Virus record (IMG/VR): IMGVR_UViG_3300047274_000161
Coordinates: 1-30,203 of that record
Length of the DNA stretch: 30,203 nt
Reading direction: 5' to 3' (one strand)
Origin: a virus
Shown: piece after piece, positions 6,837-10,924 of the stretch
Numbering within the stretch: position 1 is the stretch's first letter
Layout of the letters: each line of letters starts with the position of its first letter
Made by a program: the position numbers and the translations under genes
Notes under the pieces: generated by a model
Told to the model about the DNA's origin: nothing
What the model saw: the letters and a program-made list of their open reading frames with translations, nothing else
Databases searched by the model: none

Positions 6837-6973
6837 TACAGAACCTCCTCCTGAACCTTTGCCCAATATGTATCCAACCAATGCCAAGCCAACTCCTCAG
6901 CCCACTCCTTACGCGTTTCCGCATAATGCGCAATCCAGAACTTGTACTCGTTGTAACACTCCTCAGCCGTCAC
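6836..6973 (-). CDS. Tiny acidic tryptophan-rich protein, 45 aa
   Basis: The frame begins at GTG 6973, overlapping the previous stop as GTGA, with AGGAGG seven bases upstream, and ends in TAATG coupling to the next gene. The product is a probable single long helix (AEELAWHWLDTYWAKVQEEVL) with five Trp in 45 residues and a net negative charge. No family is recognised. Such compact acidic proteins in early phage regions are sometimes host-takeover or anti-defence proteins; that is inference. Confidence 0.6.
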   Translation of the reverse strand: MTAEECYNEYKFWIAHYAETRKEWAEELAWHWLDTYWAKVQEEVL

Positions 6974-7044
6974 GACTGCTCCTCCTGTTCTTCGTTCGCC
7001 CACTCACGGGCATCCAACTCATCCAATATCTCGTTGTACCACAT
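6970..7044 (-). CDS. Tiny acidic protein, 24 aa
   Basis: ATG 7044 overlaps the upstream stop (TGATG), and the TGA overlaps the next start by four bases. The product, beginning MWYNEILDELDAREWANEE, has nine Asp/Glu against one Arg and would form one acidic helix. The in-frame GTGG at the upstream gene's end offers only a weak ribosome site, so translation probably relies on coupling. Possibly a leader-like gene whose main role is to pass ribosomes on. Confidence 0.45.
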   Translation of the reverse strand: MWYNEILDELDAREWANEEQEEQS

Positions 7045-7247
7045 CACTTCATCCACCCCCAATCTGGCTCAATCGCGCCCTCATCCCCACGCTCCCACGC
7101 AAACAGACGATAAGCCTGAACCAAGTTCCACAACGCCTGCTCGCACTCATCATCCCACTTGTCGTTGATGAACTCCAACATTTCCTCGCTCGCGGCGACA
7201 CCGAGCCACTCCATCAAATGCTCGCCAGTCCACTTCTTCGCACCCAT
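7044..7247 (-). CDS. Acidic tryptophan-rich hypothetical protein, 67 aa
   Basis: ATG 7247 is coupled to the previous stop as TAATG. The protein has seven Trp in 67 residues and is acidic (DKWDDECEQALW, WERGDEGAIEPDWGW). It is predicted to be mostly helical. With the two tiny genes that follow it forms a run of acidic, Trp-rich products. No domain is recognised. Confidence 0.65.
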   Translation of the reverse strand: MGAKKWTGEHLMEWLGVAASEEMLEFINDKWDDECEQALWNLVQAYRLFAWERGDEGAIEPDWGWMK

Positions 7248-7438
7248 TACGCACTCACCTTACACGCCCGAAGAAACCGCTCACGGTCAAACGCCCGATT
7301 ATCCTGCTCAAACCACCTCGCAAGCGAACCCGCGACACTCGCAAGGACAACCTCAACACCGTTCGGTTCGCCACCGTTACGCTCAACTTCGTGGGCAATC
7401 GCCTGAGCGACCGCCTCATACTCCTTGCGACTAGCCAT
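7247..7438 (-). CDS. Small actinophage-like helical protein, 63 aa
   Basis: The start is taken at ATG 7438 (MASRKEYEAVAQAIAHEV), coupled to the previous stop as TAATG. The end of the protein, NRAFDRERFLRAC, is the recurring C-terminal pattern of a short family I recall from many actinobacteriophages (N-terminal AxAIAxE helix, then FDRxRFLxAC). Function is unknown; a helical bundle is likely. A longer upstream frame runs through the next gene and the tRNA-like element and is rejected. Confidence 0.7.
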   Translation of the reverse strand: MASRKEYEAVAQAIAHEVERNGGEPNGVEVVLASVAGSLARWFEQDNRAFDRERFLRACKVSA

Positions 7439-7584
7439 TACGCACCCGCCTTTCGCGTCATCTGTCCGTGCTGACCACACTTCACCTCGTACACGCGAAC
7501 AAACACCTGTGTTTGCTTCGCGCACTTCTCGCACGCATAGACACCTTTCGGCATCAAGCGTTCGACCTGCTTCTGCTTGCTCAT
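7438..7584 (-). CDS. Small zinc-ribbon protein, 48 aa
   Basis: ATG 7584 has GGGAGGTTCGTT upstream. CEKC (residues 18-21) and CGQH (36-39) with an intervening strand pair form a Cys3-His zinc ribbon. The product is basic (MSKQKQVERLMPKG, RKAGA). Comparable one-domain ribbons occur in many phage early operons, with unknown targets, possibly nucleic acid. It is the first gene after the tRNA-like element and an AACGG hairpin, and its TAA overlaps the next ATG. Confidence 0.65.
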   Translation of the reverse strand: MSKQKQVERLMPKGVYACEKCAKQTQVFVRVYEVKCGQHGQMTRKAGA

Positions 7585-7609
7585 AACGAACCTCCCAGTT
7601 CATTATCCG

Positions 7610-7632
7610 ACGGTTCACCCGTTGTGAACCGT
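7610..7632 (-). promoter_or_regulatory. AACGG-loop hairpin before the 48-aa gene
   Basis: A perfect 9-bp stem (ACGGTTCAC paired with GTGAACCGT) with an AACGG pentaloop on the minus strand, three bases after the tRNA-like element and 26 bases before the start. The stem is unrelated in sequence to the other AACGG hairpins, so only the loop and the position are shared. Confidence 0.65.
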
Positions 7633-7635
7633 TCG

Positions 7636-7679
7636 TGTGTGCGACGGGAATCGAACCCGTCCGAAGCACCAGCGCACAC
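7636..7679 (-). ncRNA. Miniature tRNA-like element (acceptor stem plus T-arm only)
   Basis: The minus strand reads GTGTGCG (7-bp acceptor arm), a 12-base linker CTGGTGCTTCGG, ACGGG-TTCGATT-CCCGT (5-bp T-stem with a canonical 7-base T-loop), then CGCACAC completing the acceptor, and a single A. The stems stack directly, as in real tRNA (7+5 bp). The D and anticodon arms are absent and no CCA is encoded. It sits between two leftward genes. RNase P accepts acceptor/T-arm minihelices, so a processing signal is plausible. Alternatives are a deleted tRNA or a fragment of a tRNA attachment site. Confidence 0.6.
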
Positions 7680-7693
7680 GACCCCGTGAGGGG

Positions 7694-7936
7694 CTACTTC
7701 TTCGCGCTCACCCGCACATAGGTGAAGAACACGGTCGGCACACCGTCCTCACGCTCGGGGATGGACACAGCAACCGCACGCTTCACGCGCACCTGCTGAA
7801 CCTCGCCGTCCACCTTGCGAACGGCAACCTCCGCACCCTCATCAGGCGCGTTGGTGGCGGGGAAACCCACCGTCCAGTCCGCACCCACTCGGGCGTAACC
7901 GCCGTACACGACGGCTTCTGTCTTCTTGCGTGCCAT
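7694..7936 (-). CDS. Small hypothetical protein, 80 aa
   Basis: The start is taken at ATG 7936 (MARKKTEAVVYGGYAR), with GAGGAGGTGCTGTG upstream. A longer frame back to 8197 would cross hairpins and repeats and lacks a site. The protein is strand-rich (GGYARVGADWTVGFP, VQQVRVKRAVAVSI, TVFFTYVRVSAKK) and basic at both ends. It is the first gene downstream of the left-arm control region. No family is recognised. Confidence 0.7.
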   Translation of the reverse strand: MARKKTEAVVYGGYARVGADWTVGFPATNAPDEGAEVAVRKVDGEVQQVRVKRAVAVSIPEREDGVPTVFFTYVRVSAKK

Positions 7937-7950
7937 CACAGCACCTCCTC

Positions 7951-7993
7951 GCGACCGCAGTCGCACTAGTGGCACAAGCCCCGTTGGCTTGTG
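7951..7993 (-). promoter_or_regulatory. Two-hairpin leader before the 80-aa gene
   Basis: On the minus strand an 8-bp stem (CACAAGCC paired with GGCTTGTG) with an AACGG loop (7993-7973) is followed by a 5-bp stem (GCGAC-TGCG-GTCGC, 7964-7951) that abuts GAGGAGG. This is the same module order as in the leaders of the AAA+ and YubB-like genes. Confidence 0.6.
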
Positions 7994-8006
7994 AACCCGT
8001 CCTGCC

Positions 8007-8033
8007 ATCAAAGACGCACCGATGCGCACGCTC
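8007..8033 (-). repeat. 27-bp left-arm repeat, copy 3
   Basis: The minus strand reads GAGCGTGCG (two differences from the other copies), CATCG, then GTGCGTCTTTGAT. It lies just upstream of the two-hairpin leader of the 80-aa gene. Confidence 0.7.
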
Positions 8034-8092
8034 ACGCCGTGTGGCGTTGGCGTTGCGCTGTGTCGCTGTGTCGTTGCTAACAGTTGCCCCCC

Positions 8093-8119
8093 ATCAAAGA
8101 CGCACTGGTGCGCACACAC
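8093..8119 (-). repeat. 27-bp left-arm repeat, copy 4
   Basis: The minus strand reads GTGTGTGCG, CACCA, then GTGCGTCTTTGAT, followed by a run of six G. It is 86 bp upstream of copy 3 in the same orientation. Within this copy CGCAC-CA-GTGCG is a perfect small dyad. Confidence 0.75.
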
Positions 8120-8391
8120 GAGAAGAAAACACGCACACACACACGAGGCTAGCATATGACTGACGGCGAAGACAGGTCGCTCCGCACTAGCGCGCACGCA
8201 CGCATGATGCGACCCTGTTCGGTCGGGGCTGGCTGGGTTTCCTGTGTGGGTGCGCGCAGATGCGTGTTATGCGCACTCGCACACACGCGCGACGGGGGGC
8301 ATGGGGGGGCTACGGGGTCGCTTCGGATTTCTACTATAACTGTTGAGGGCGAGAGCCACTCCCAGAATCCAGTTTATACGGCTGTCTATGC

Positions 8392-8407
8392 TGTGACTGG
8401 CGTCACA
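8392..8407. promoter_or_regulatory. CRP-family (Crp/GlxR-like) binding-site match
   Basis: TGTGAC-TGGC-GTCACA is a perfect dyad that contains TGTGA-N6-TCACA, the consensus of bacterial CRP and of actinobacterial Crp/GlxR regulators. It lies in a region without genes upstream of the leftward operon. Minus-strand -10-like boxes lie 14-75 bases downstream. Regulation by a host cAMP-sensing factor is inferred from the motif alone. Confidence 0.45.
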
Positions 8408-8462
8408 TGGGGGTGGGGGTGTTTTTGTTTTGAGTCCCAATACCTATAAGGTTTTTTATATG

Positions 8463-8492
8463 AAAAAACCACCCCGTTTGGGGTGGTTTTTT
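8463..8492. terminator. Bidirectional intrinsic terminator
   Basis: AAAAAACCACCCC, loop GTTT, then GGGGTGGTTTTTT: a perfect 13-bp stem with a T-tract on both strands. On the minus strand it ends the operon of five small proteins (9547 to 8524). On the plus strand it would stop any rightward transcript from the control region. Confidence 0.92.
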
Positions 8493-8495
8493 ACA

Positions 8496-8528
8496 GTATT
8501 GTTACGGTATTGTTACGGGAGTGTTACG
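8496..8528. repeat. Three tandem 11-bp repeats
   Basis: GTATTGTTACG occurs twice back to back, followed by a third degenerate unit (GGAGTGTTACG) that overlaps the stop codon of the 105-aa gene. The 11-bp period is one helical turn, so each TGTTACG faces the same side of the DNA, as in repressor or activator arrays. It lies directly beside the terminator. Confidence 0.65.
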
Positions 8529-8841
8529 AGCCTTTGACCCATTTCTTGTTGCGGGGTTGGGCTGTTTTGGATGGTGACCATTTTACTTTGTCTGCCCAGT
8601 AGGCGGCGGACAGTGGTCCGCGCGCAATATTCTTCGAGTGGCGGGATTTGAATGCTTCTCGTTGTCCAGCGGTCTGGTTTGTTCGGACGCCTTGCTGCCC
8701 GAACCTGATGGTTTTTACTTGTCCGCCTGATTTGGCTACAACAACATGGGATTTGGTTGGGTGGCTTGGGGTTCGCTTGGGCTTGTTATAACCCGACACT
8801 CCTGCTCGTGCTAGGCGTGGGTCACGCTTGCTGGTTGCCAT
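8524..8841 (-). CDS. Small basic conserved phage protein, 105 aa (possibly DUF6321-like)
   Basis: Begins MATSKRDPRLARAGVSGYNK and has RTPSHPTKSHVVVAKSGG and AAYWADKVKWSPSK. This combination is familiar from a strongly conserved family of short basic proteins in aquatic phages and some bacterial genomes; the DUF number is from memory and uncertain. Function is unknown. It is Lys/Arg-rich with a conserved RHSKNIARG core and may bind nucleic acid. The start overlaps the upstream stop at base 8841. A terminator follows. Confidence 0.75.
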   Translation of the reverse strand: MATSKRDPRLARAGVSGYNKPKRTPSHPTKSHVVVAKSGGQVKTIRFGQQGVRTNQTAGQREAFKSRHSKNIARGPLSAAYWADKVKWSPSKTAQPRNKKWVKGS

Positions 8842-9245
8842 TATTTTGCCTTTCGTGCAGCGCGCCCTGCTGTCTTCGCTGCTTTGGTGTTTGGTACGAA
8901 CTGTTTTCCTTGTTTCATTCCTGCACGCTTTTTGCGGCTGGTGGCAGCGTATTCCGCTGCCGACAAACTAGAGATAGCCTTCTTGGGCAGATAGCGTTCA
9001 CCTGTAGCCTTGGGTCCTTGGGTGGATGGTTTACCTGACTTGGTTCGCCATTCTTCTTTGGTCCATTTACTTAGGTTGGATTGGGCTTTGGTTTTGGGTC
9101 CAGAGTATCCGCCACCCGCTTTCTCGTAGCGTTGGTTGGCGATTTGGGCTTTGCGTGCCGACCATTGGCCTGGTCGGCCTCCTTTATCGCCTGCCTTGAC
9201 GGCGGCGACGATACGCTTGCGCAAACCAGGATTGCTGTAAGACAT
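8841..9245 (-). CDS. Small basic conserved phage protein, 134 aa (possibly DUF5872-like)
   Basis: The pattern GDKGGRPGQWSARKAQ, then YEKAGGGYSGPKTKAQSNL, WTKEEW, SGKPSTQGPKATGERYLPKKA and LSAAEYAATSRKKRAGMKQGKQF fits a conserved family I recall as DUF5872, seen in phages, some bacteria and giant viruses. No function has been established as far as I know. The C-terminus is a Lys/Ala-rich tail (AAKTAGRAARKAK) like those of histone-like proteins. It is coupled by overlap to both neighbours and is commonly found next to the 105-aa family. Confidence 0.75.
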   Translation of the reverse strand: MSYSNPGLRKRIVAAVKAGDKGGRPGQWSARKAQIANQRYEKAGGGYSGPKTKAQSNLSKWTKEEWRTKSGKPSTQGPKATGERYLPKKAISSLSAAEYAATSRKKRAGMKQGKQFVPNTKAAKTAGRAARKAK

Positions 9246-9349
9246 TACTTGTGCTTTGAACCCTTCATCAATTTACCATCAGGCATACGATGATACCCCT
9301 TAGGGGTCTTCTTTGTCTTTGACATCTTGGCTTGCTTCTTGGTTGCCAT
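9245..9349 (-). CDS. Tiny basic protein, 34 aa
   Basis: ATG 9349 to TAA, with one-base TAATG overlaps at both ends. The sequence MATKKQAKMSKTKK is followed by TPKGYHRMPDGKLMKGSKHK, a motif I recall as the end of short basic proteins in many aquatic phages. Eleven Lys in 34 residues. The coupling and the motif support translation. Probably nucleic-acid associated; no known function. Confidence 0.65.
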   Translation of the reverse strand: MATKKQAKMSKTKKTPKGYHRMPDGKLMKGSKHK

Positions 9350-9447
9350 TACTTTTTCTTCTTCTTTCTGACCGCAATAATTTGCGCCATCAGGCGCACA
9401 TGGTCCGAGGTTGGCTTAGGTGTACTATTAGAATCCGTCATGGTCAT
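9349..9447 (-). CDS. Tiny hypothetical protein with polylysine tail, 32 aa
   Basis: ATG 9447 (or 9441) to TAA at 9349, overlapping the next start as TAATG and the upstream gene by 20 bases in another frame. It begins MTMTDSNSTPKPTSDHVR and ends RKKKKK. The weak ribosome site (AGAAAG) suggests translation by coupling. Existence is supported mainly by the chain of overlaps. Confidence 0.5.
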   Translation of the reverse strand: MTMTDSNSTPKPTSDHVRLMAQIIAVRKKKKK

Positions 9448-9547
9448 CTGCTTTCTCTAGTTCAGCAAACAGCAATCTGAGAAAGGCGGCTATTGCCGCC
9501 AAGGTTAAAACTGCTGTCCCGAAAATAACGGCTAATGTTTTAATCAT
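9428..9547 (-). CDS. Small single-span membrane protein, 39 aa
   Basis: ATG 9547 with GGGGAG just upstream. Residues 4-31 (TLAVIFGTAVLTLAAIAAFLRLLF) form one hydrophobic helix and the tail is acidic (ELEKADDHDGF). It opens the five-gene leftward operon. It could be a small membrane effector or a holin-like protein, although a better holin candidate lies in the right arm. A pair of overlapping hairpins fills its leader. Confidence 0.6.
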   Translation of the reverse strand: MIKTLAVIFGTAVLTLAAIAAFLRLLFAELEKADDHDGF

Positions 9548-9577
9548 TCTCCCCATCTCCCTGTCTACGCTGTACGG

Positions 9578-9621
9578 GTGTCACACTCACTGGGGTTCGT
9601 GTGACACAACTCTGTTGTGTC
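9578..9621 (-). promoter_or_regulatory. Two mutually exclusive hairpins in a leader
   Basis: The minus-strand RNA can form GACACAAC-AGA-GTTGTGTC (9621-9603) or GTGTCACAC-12 bases-GTGTGACAC (9607-9578). They share GTGTC at 9607-9603, so only one can exist at a time. This resembles an attenuator or switch in the leader of the leftward five-gene operon. Confidence 0.5.
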
Positions 9622-9658
9622 CCCCCTCCGTTGGTTCCCCCCACTACCTTTATATCGC

Positions 9659-9667
9659 TGTTCCCTA
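9659..9667 (-). promoter_or_regulatory. TAGGGAACA motif, leftward copy
   Basis: The minus strand reads CTAGGGAACAGC, followed by GATATAAAGG. It is the only leftward intergenic copy of the recurring octamer AGGGAACA and faces away from the rightward copy at 9766. Confidence 0.6.
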
Positions 9668-9765
9668 GACAAGTTGAATACAAGTTAACACAAAACCCTG
9701 TAGCAGCGCAGACAATCCCGCAATGTTACAAAACTGCTGTGAAAAAATTAACAAAACTGTAACAC

Positions 9766-9774
9766 TAGGGAACA
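9766..9774 (+). promoter_or_regulatory. TAGGGAACA motif before the small-terminase-like gene
   Basis: ACTAGGGAACA followed by ATCTGCTATATG, ten bases before the first right-arm start. No ribosome-site spacing fits, so a transcriptional or RNA-level role is more likely. Confidence 0.6.
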
Positions 9775-9783
9775 ATCTGCTAT

Positions 9784-10227
9784 ATGTTGATGGCAGAAAT
9801 ACTAGACCCGCGCCAAGAAGCATTCTTGAACTGGCTGGTAACACCTGCTTCGGGGCGGGTTCCATCATCCCAAACAGCATACGCACAGCAAATCGGTGTA
9901 GACGAAACAACCTTGCGGCGGTGGAAAAATAAGCCAGCCTTCAAAGCGGAATGGGAAAAGCGTGTGGCTGCGCTCCAGGGTTCGCCCGAGCGAACCCAAC
10001 AAATATTGGATAATCTATTTGCTAGGGCTATGGATGGAGATAATAATTCTGCAAAGTTGTATCTACAGGCAACGGGGCGTTTGGCTCCCGTTCAGGTCAA
10101 TGTGGAACACTCGGGGAAGGTCACAGAATTGTCGGATTCTGAGTTGGACGCGCTAATTGCGGAGTCCGCTAGGTCCGAGAAAAGTTTTCGTTTACAAACA
10201 AAGGTGATACCTGATGGCAACAACTAA
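9784..10227 (+). CDS. Small terminase subunit-like HTH protein
   Basis: Protein of 147 aa. A helix-turn-helix lies near the N-terminus (QTAYAQQIGVDETTLRRWKNKPAFKAEW, about residues 30-57), followed by a helical region (QILDNLFARAMDGDNNSAKLYLQATGRL) as in phBC6A51/PBSX-type small terminase subunits, which bind the packaging site. The start may be ATG 9784 or ATG 9790; neither has a good ribosome site. It is the first right-arm gene, but it is separated from the large subunit by about 3.4 kb. A transcriptional role is the alternative. The stop overlaps the next gene. Confidence 0.7.
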   Translation: MLMAEILDPRQEAFLNWLVTPASGRVPSSQTAYAQQIGVDETTLRRWKNKPAFKAEWEKRVAALQGSPERTQQILDNLFARAMDGDNNSAKLYLQATGRLAPVQVNVEHSGKVTELSDSELDALIAESARSEKSFRLQTKVIPDGNN

Positions 10228-10531
10228 CGACGCAATCTATTTGGCACTTAAAGAGTTGTATCCAACTGCTGGTTCTACTTTGGCTGACCTTCTTTATACT
10301 CATTGGTCTGAAAAGGGTCTTCAATATCGTGGTTCTTTGCAATATGATTATTATGTTGCTCAGGGTGCTACGGGGACCACTTTGGGTGATTTGGCTAATG
10401 ATTTTTGGGCTGAGGATTATCCGATTGTAATTGATACATTGCTTTTCAATTTTAGCGACCCCGATGAGTGGCTGGAATTGTTTGTTTTTGACCGTATTGA
10501 TACGGTTGAAGAAGAAATATTCGTAATTTAG
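10214..10531 (+). CDS. Hypothetical virion-associated protein, 105 aa
   Basis: Contains three loose repeats of an aromatic helix pattern: LADLLYTHWSEKG, GSLQYDYYVAQGA and LGDLANDFWAED. Short proteins of this type are often found beside tail-fibre genes in aquatic phages, where the repeat may be a small adhesion or assembly module. The C-terminus is acidic and hydrophobic (DTVEEEIFVI). It overlaps the small-terminase-like gene by 14 bases and is followed at once by an AGGGAACA motif whose first bases form its TAG stop. Confidence 0.6.
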   Translation: MATTNDAIYLALKELYPTAGSTLADLLYTHWSEKGLQYRGSLQYDYYVAQGATGTTLGDLANDFWAEDYPIVIDTLLFNFSDPDEWLELFVFDRIDTVEEEIFVI

Positions 10532-10537
10532 GGAACA
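10529..10537 (+). promoter_or_regulatory. TAGGGAACA motif overlapping a stop codon
   Basis: The TAG stop of the 105-aa gene is the first three bases of the motif. GGAG, the ribosome site of the next gene, follows directly. Confidence 0.6.
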
Positions 10538-10552
10538 GGAGTTCAATAGTAT

Positions 10553-10915
10553 ATGGCAACTTTTTCAAAGCAAATCCTGAGTGGCTCGACCGATGGTAAG
10601 GCCATCAAGGTTGCTGCTACCGCAACGGCTGGAACCACGATTCATACTGGTTCTTCAACGGCAACAACGCTTGATGAGGTTTGGATTTACGCAGTAAATA
10701 CCAGCGCATCTGATGTCAAGTTGACGATTGAGTGGGGTGGCGTTGCTTCCCCTGATGACCACATTGAGTTTACTGTTAAGGCAGAAAACGGTTTGTACCT
10801 GATTATTCCAGGACTTATCCTGAAGGGTAATGCTACTCCGCTGGTTGTTCGTGCATTTGCTGGTACGGCGAATGTTATTACTCTGTCGGGGTATGTAAAC
10901 CGAATTACGGCTTAA
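10553..10915 (+). CDS. Conserved aquatic-phage virion protein, 120 aa
   Basis: Pattern: FSKQILSGSTDGKAIKVAAT, TTIHTGSS, LDEVWIYAVNT, LTIEWGG, then IIPGLILKGNA and VITLSGYVNRITA. I recognise this as a small, strand-rich protein family that is very common in marine and freshwater phages next to fibre genes. It is usually taken to be a virion component such as a tail accessory or head decoration. Its exact function is not known. The regular strands suggest a jelly-roll or Ig-like domain. GGAG lies eleven bases before the ATG. Confidence 0.75.
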   Translation: MATFSKQILSGSTDGKAIKVAATATAGTTIHTGSSTATTLDEVWIYAVNTSASDVKLTIEWGGVASPDDHIEFTVKAENGLYLIIPGLILKGNATPLVVRAFAGTANVITLSGYVNRITA

Positions 10916-10924
10916 GGAGTCATA

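Larger units (their letters stand above)
7937..8461. other. Left-arm control region without convincing genes
   Basis: About 525 bases without a convincing gene on either strand. It contains two copies of the 27-bp repeat, a two-hairpin leader, a run of alternating GCGCAC/ACACAC motifs (8101-8145 and 8256-8292), a G-rich patch (8291-8320) and a perfect TGTGA-N6-TCACA dyad. Minus-strand -10-like hexamers are TATAAA (8378-8373) and TATAGT (8338-8333). A promoter region for the leftward early genes is likely; a replication origin is also possible. Confidence 0.55.
9548..9783. other. Divergent control region between the two arms
   Basis: 236 bases without genes. It contains two overlapping hairpins (9578-9621) and AGGGAACA motifs pointing outward on each side (9659-9667 leftward, 9766-9774 rightward). 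Between them are CAAGTT twice at an 11-bp step (9670, 9681) and ACAAAAC three times (9690, 9728, 9751). This is the arrangement of a divergent promoter/operator block. No clear sigma-70 promoter with both boxes stands out. Confidence 0.6.

Noticed and set aside
7247-7669. A 140-codon version of the 63-aa gene
   Set aside because: The extra N-terminal part would run through the 48-aa zinc-ribbon gene, the AACGG hairpin and the tRNA-like element. The coupled TAATG start at 7438 is better.
7636-7719. A full-length tRNA ending at the T-arm at 7644-7660
   Set aside because: An acceptor-like ATGTGCG exists at 7719-7713, but no anticodon stem or plausible D-arm can be formed, and that stretch codes the end of the 80-aa gene. 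Only the 44-nt minihelix is supported.
8156-8449. A 97-codon plus-strand frame in the left-arm control region
   Set aside because: It has no ribosome site, runs through GCGCAC/ACACAC and G-rich low-complexity sequence and the CRP-like dyad, and encodes a Cys/Arg/His-rich composition unlike any neighbour.
9428-9547. The 39-aa membrane protein as the phage holin
   Set aside because: It has one span only and lies in a separate leftward operon. The two-span protein at 12031 sits directly before the wall enzymes and fits better.
872-9573. Repeated AGCGAAGACAG / AGCGTAGACAG (for example 872-886, 945-956, 6020-6031, 9560-9572)
   Set aside because: It looked like a -35 element family, but orientation and spacing to -10 boxes are inconsistent, and several more copies lie in coding sequence as Ala-Lys-Thr codons.
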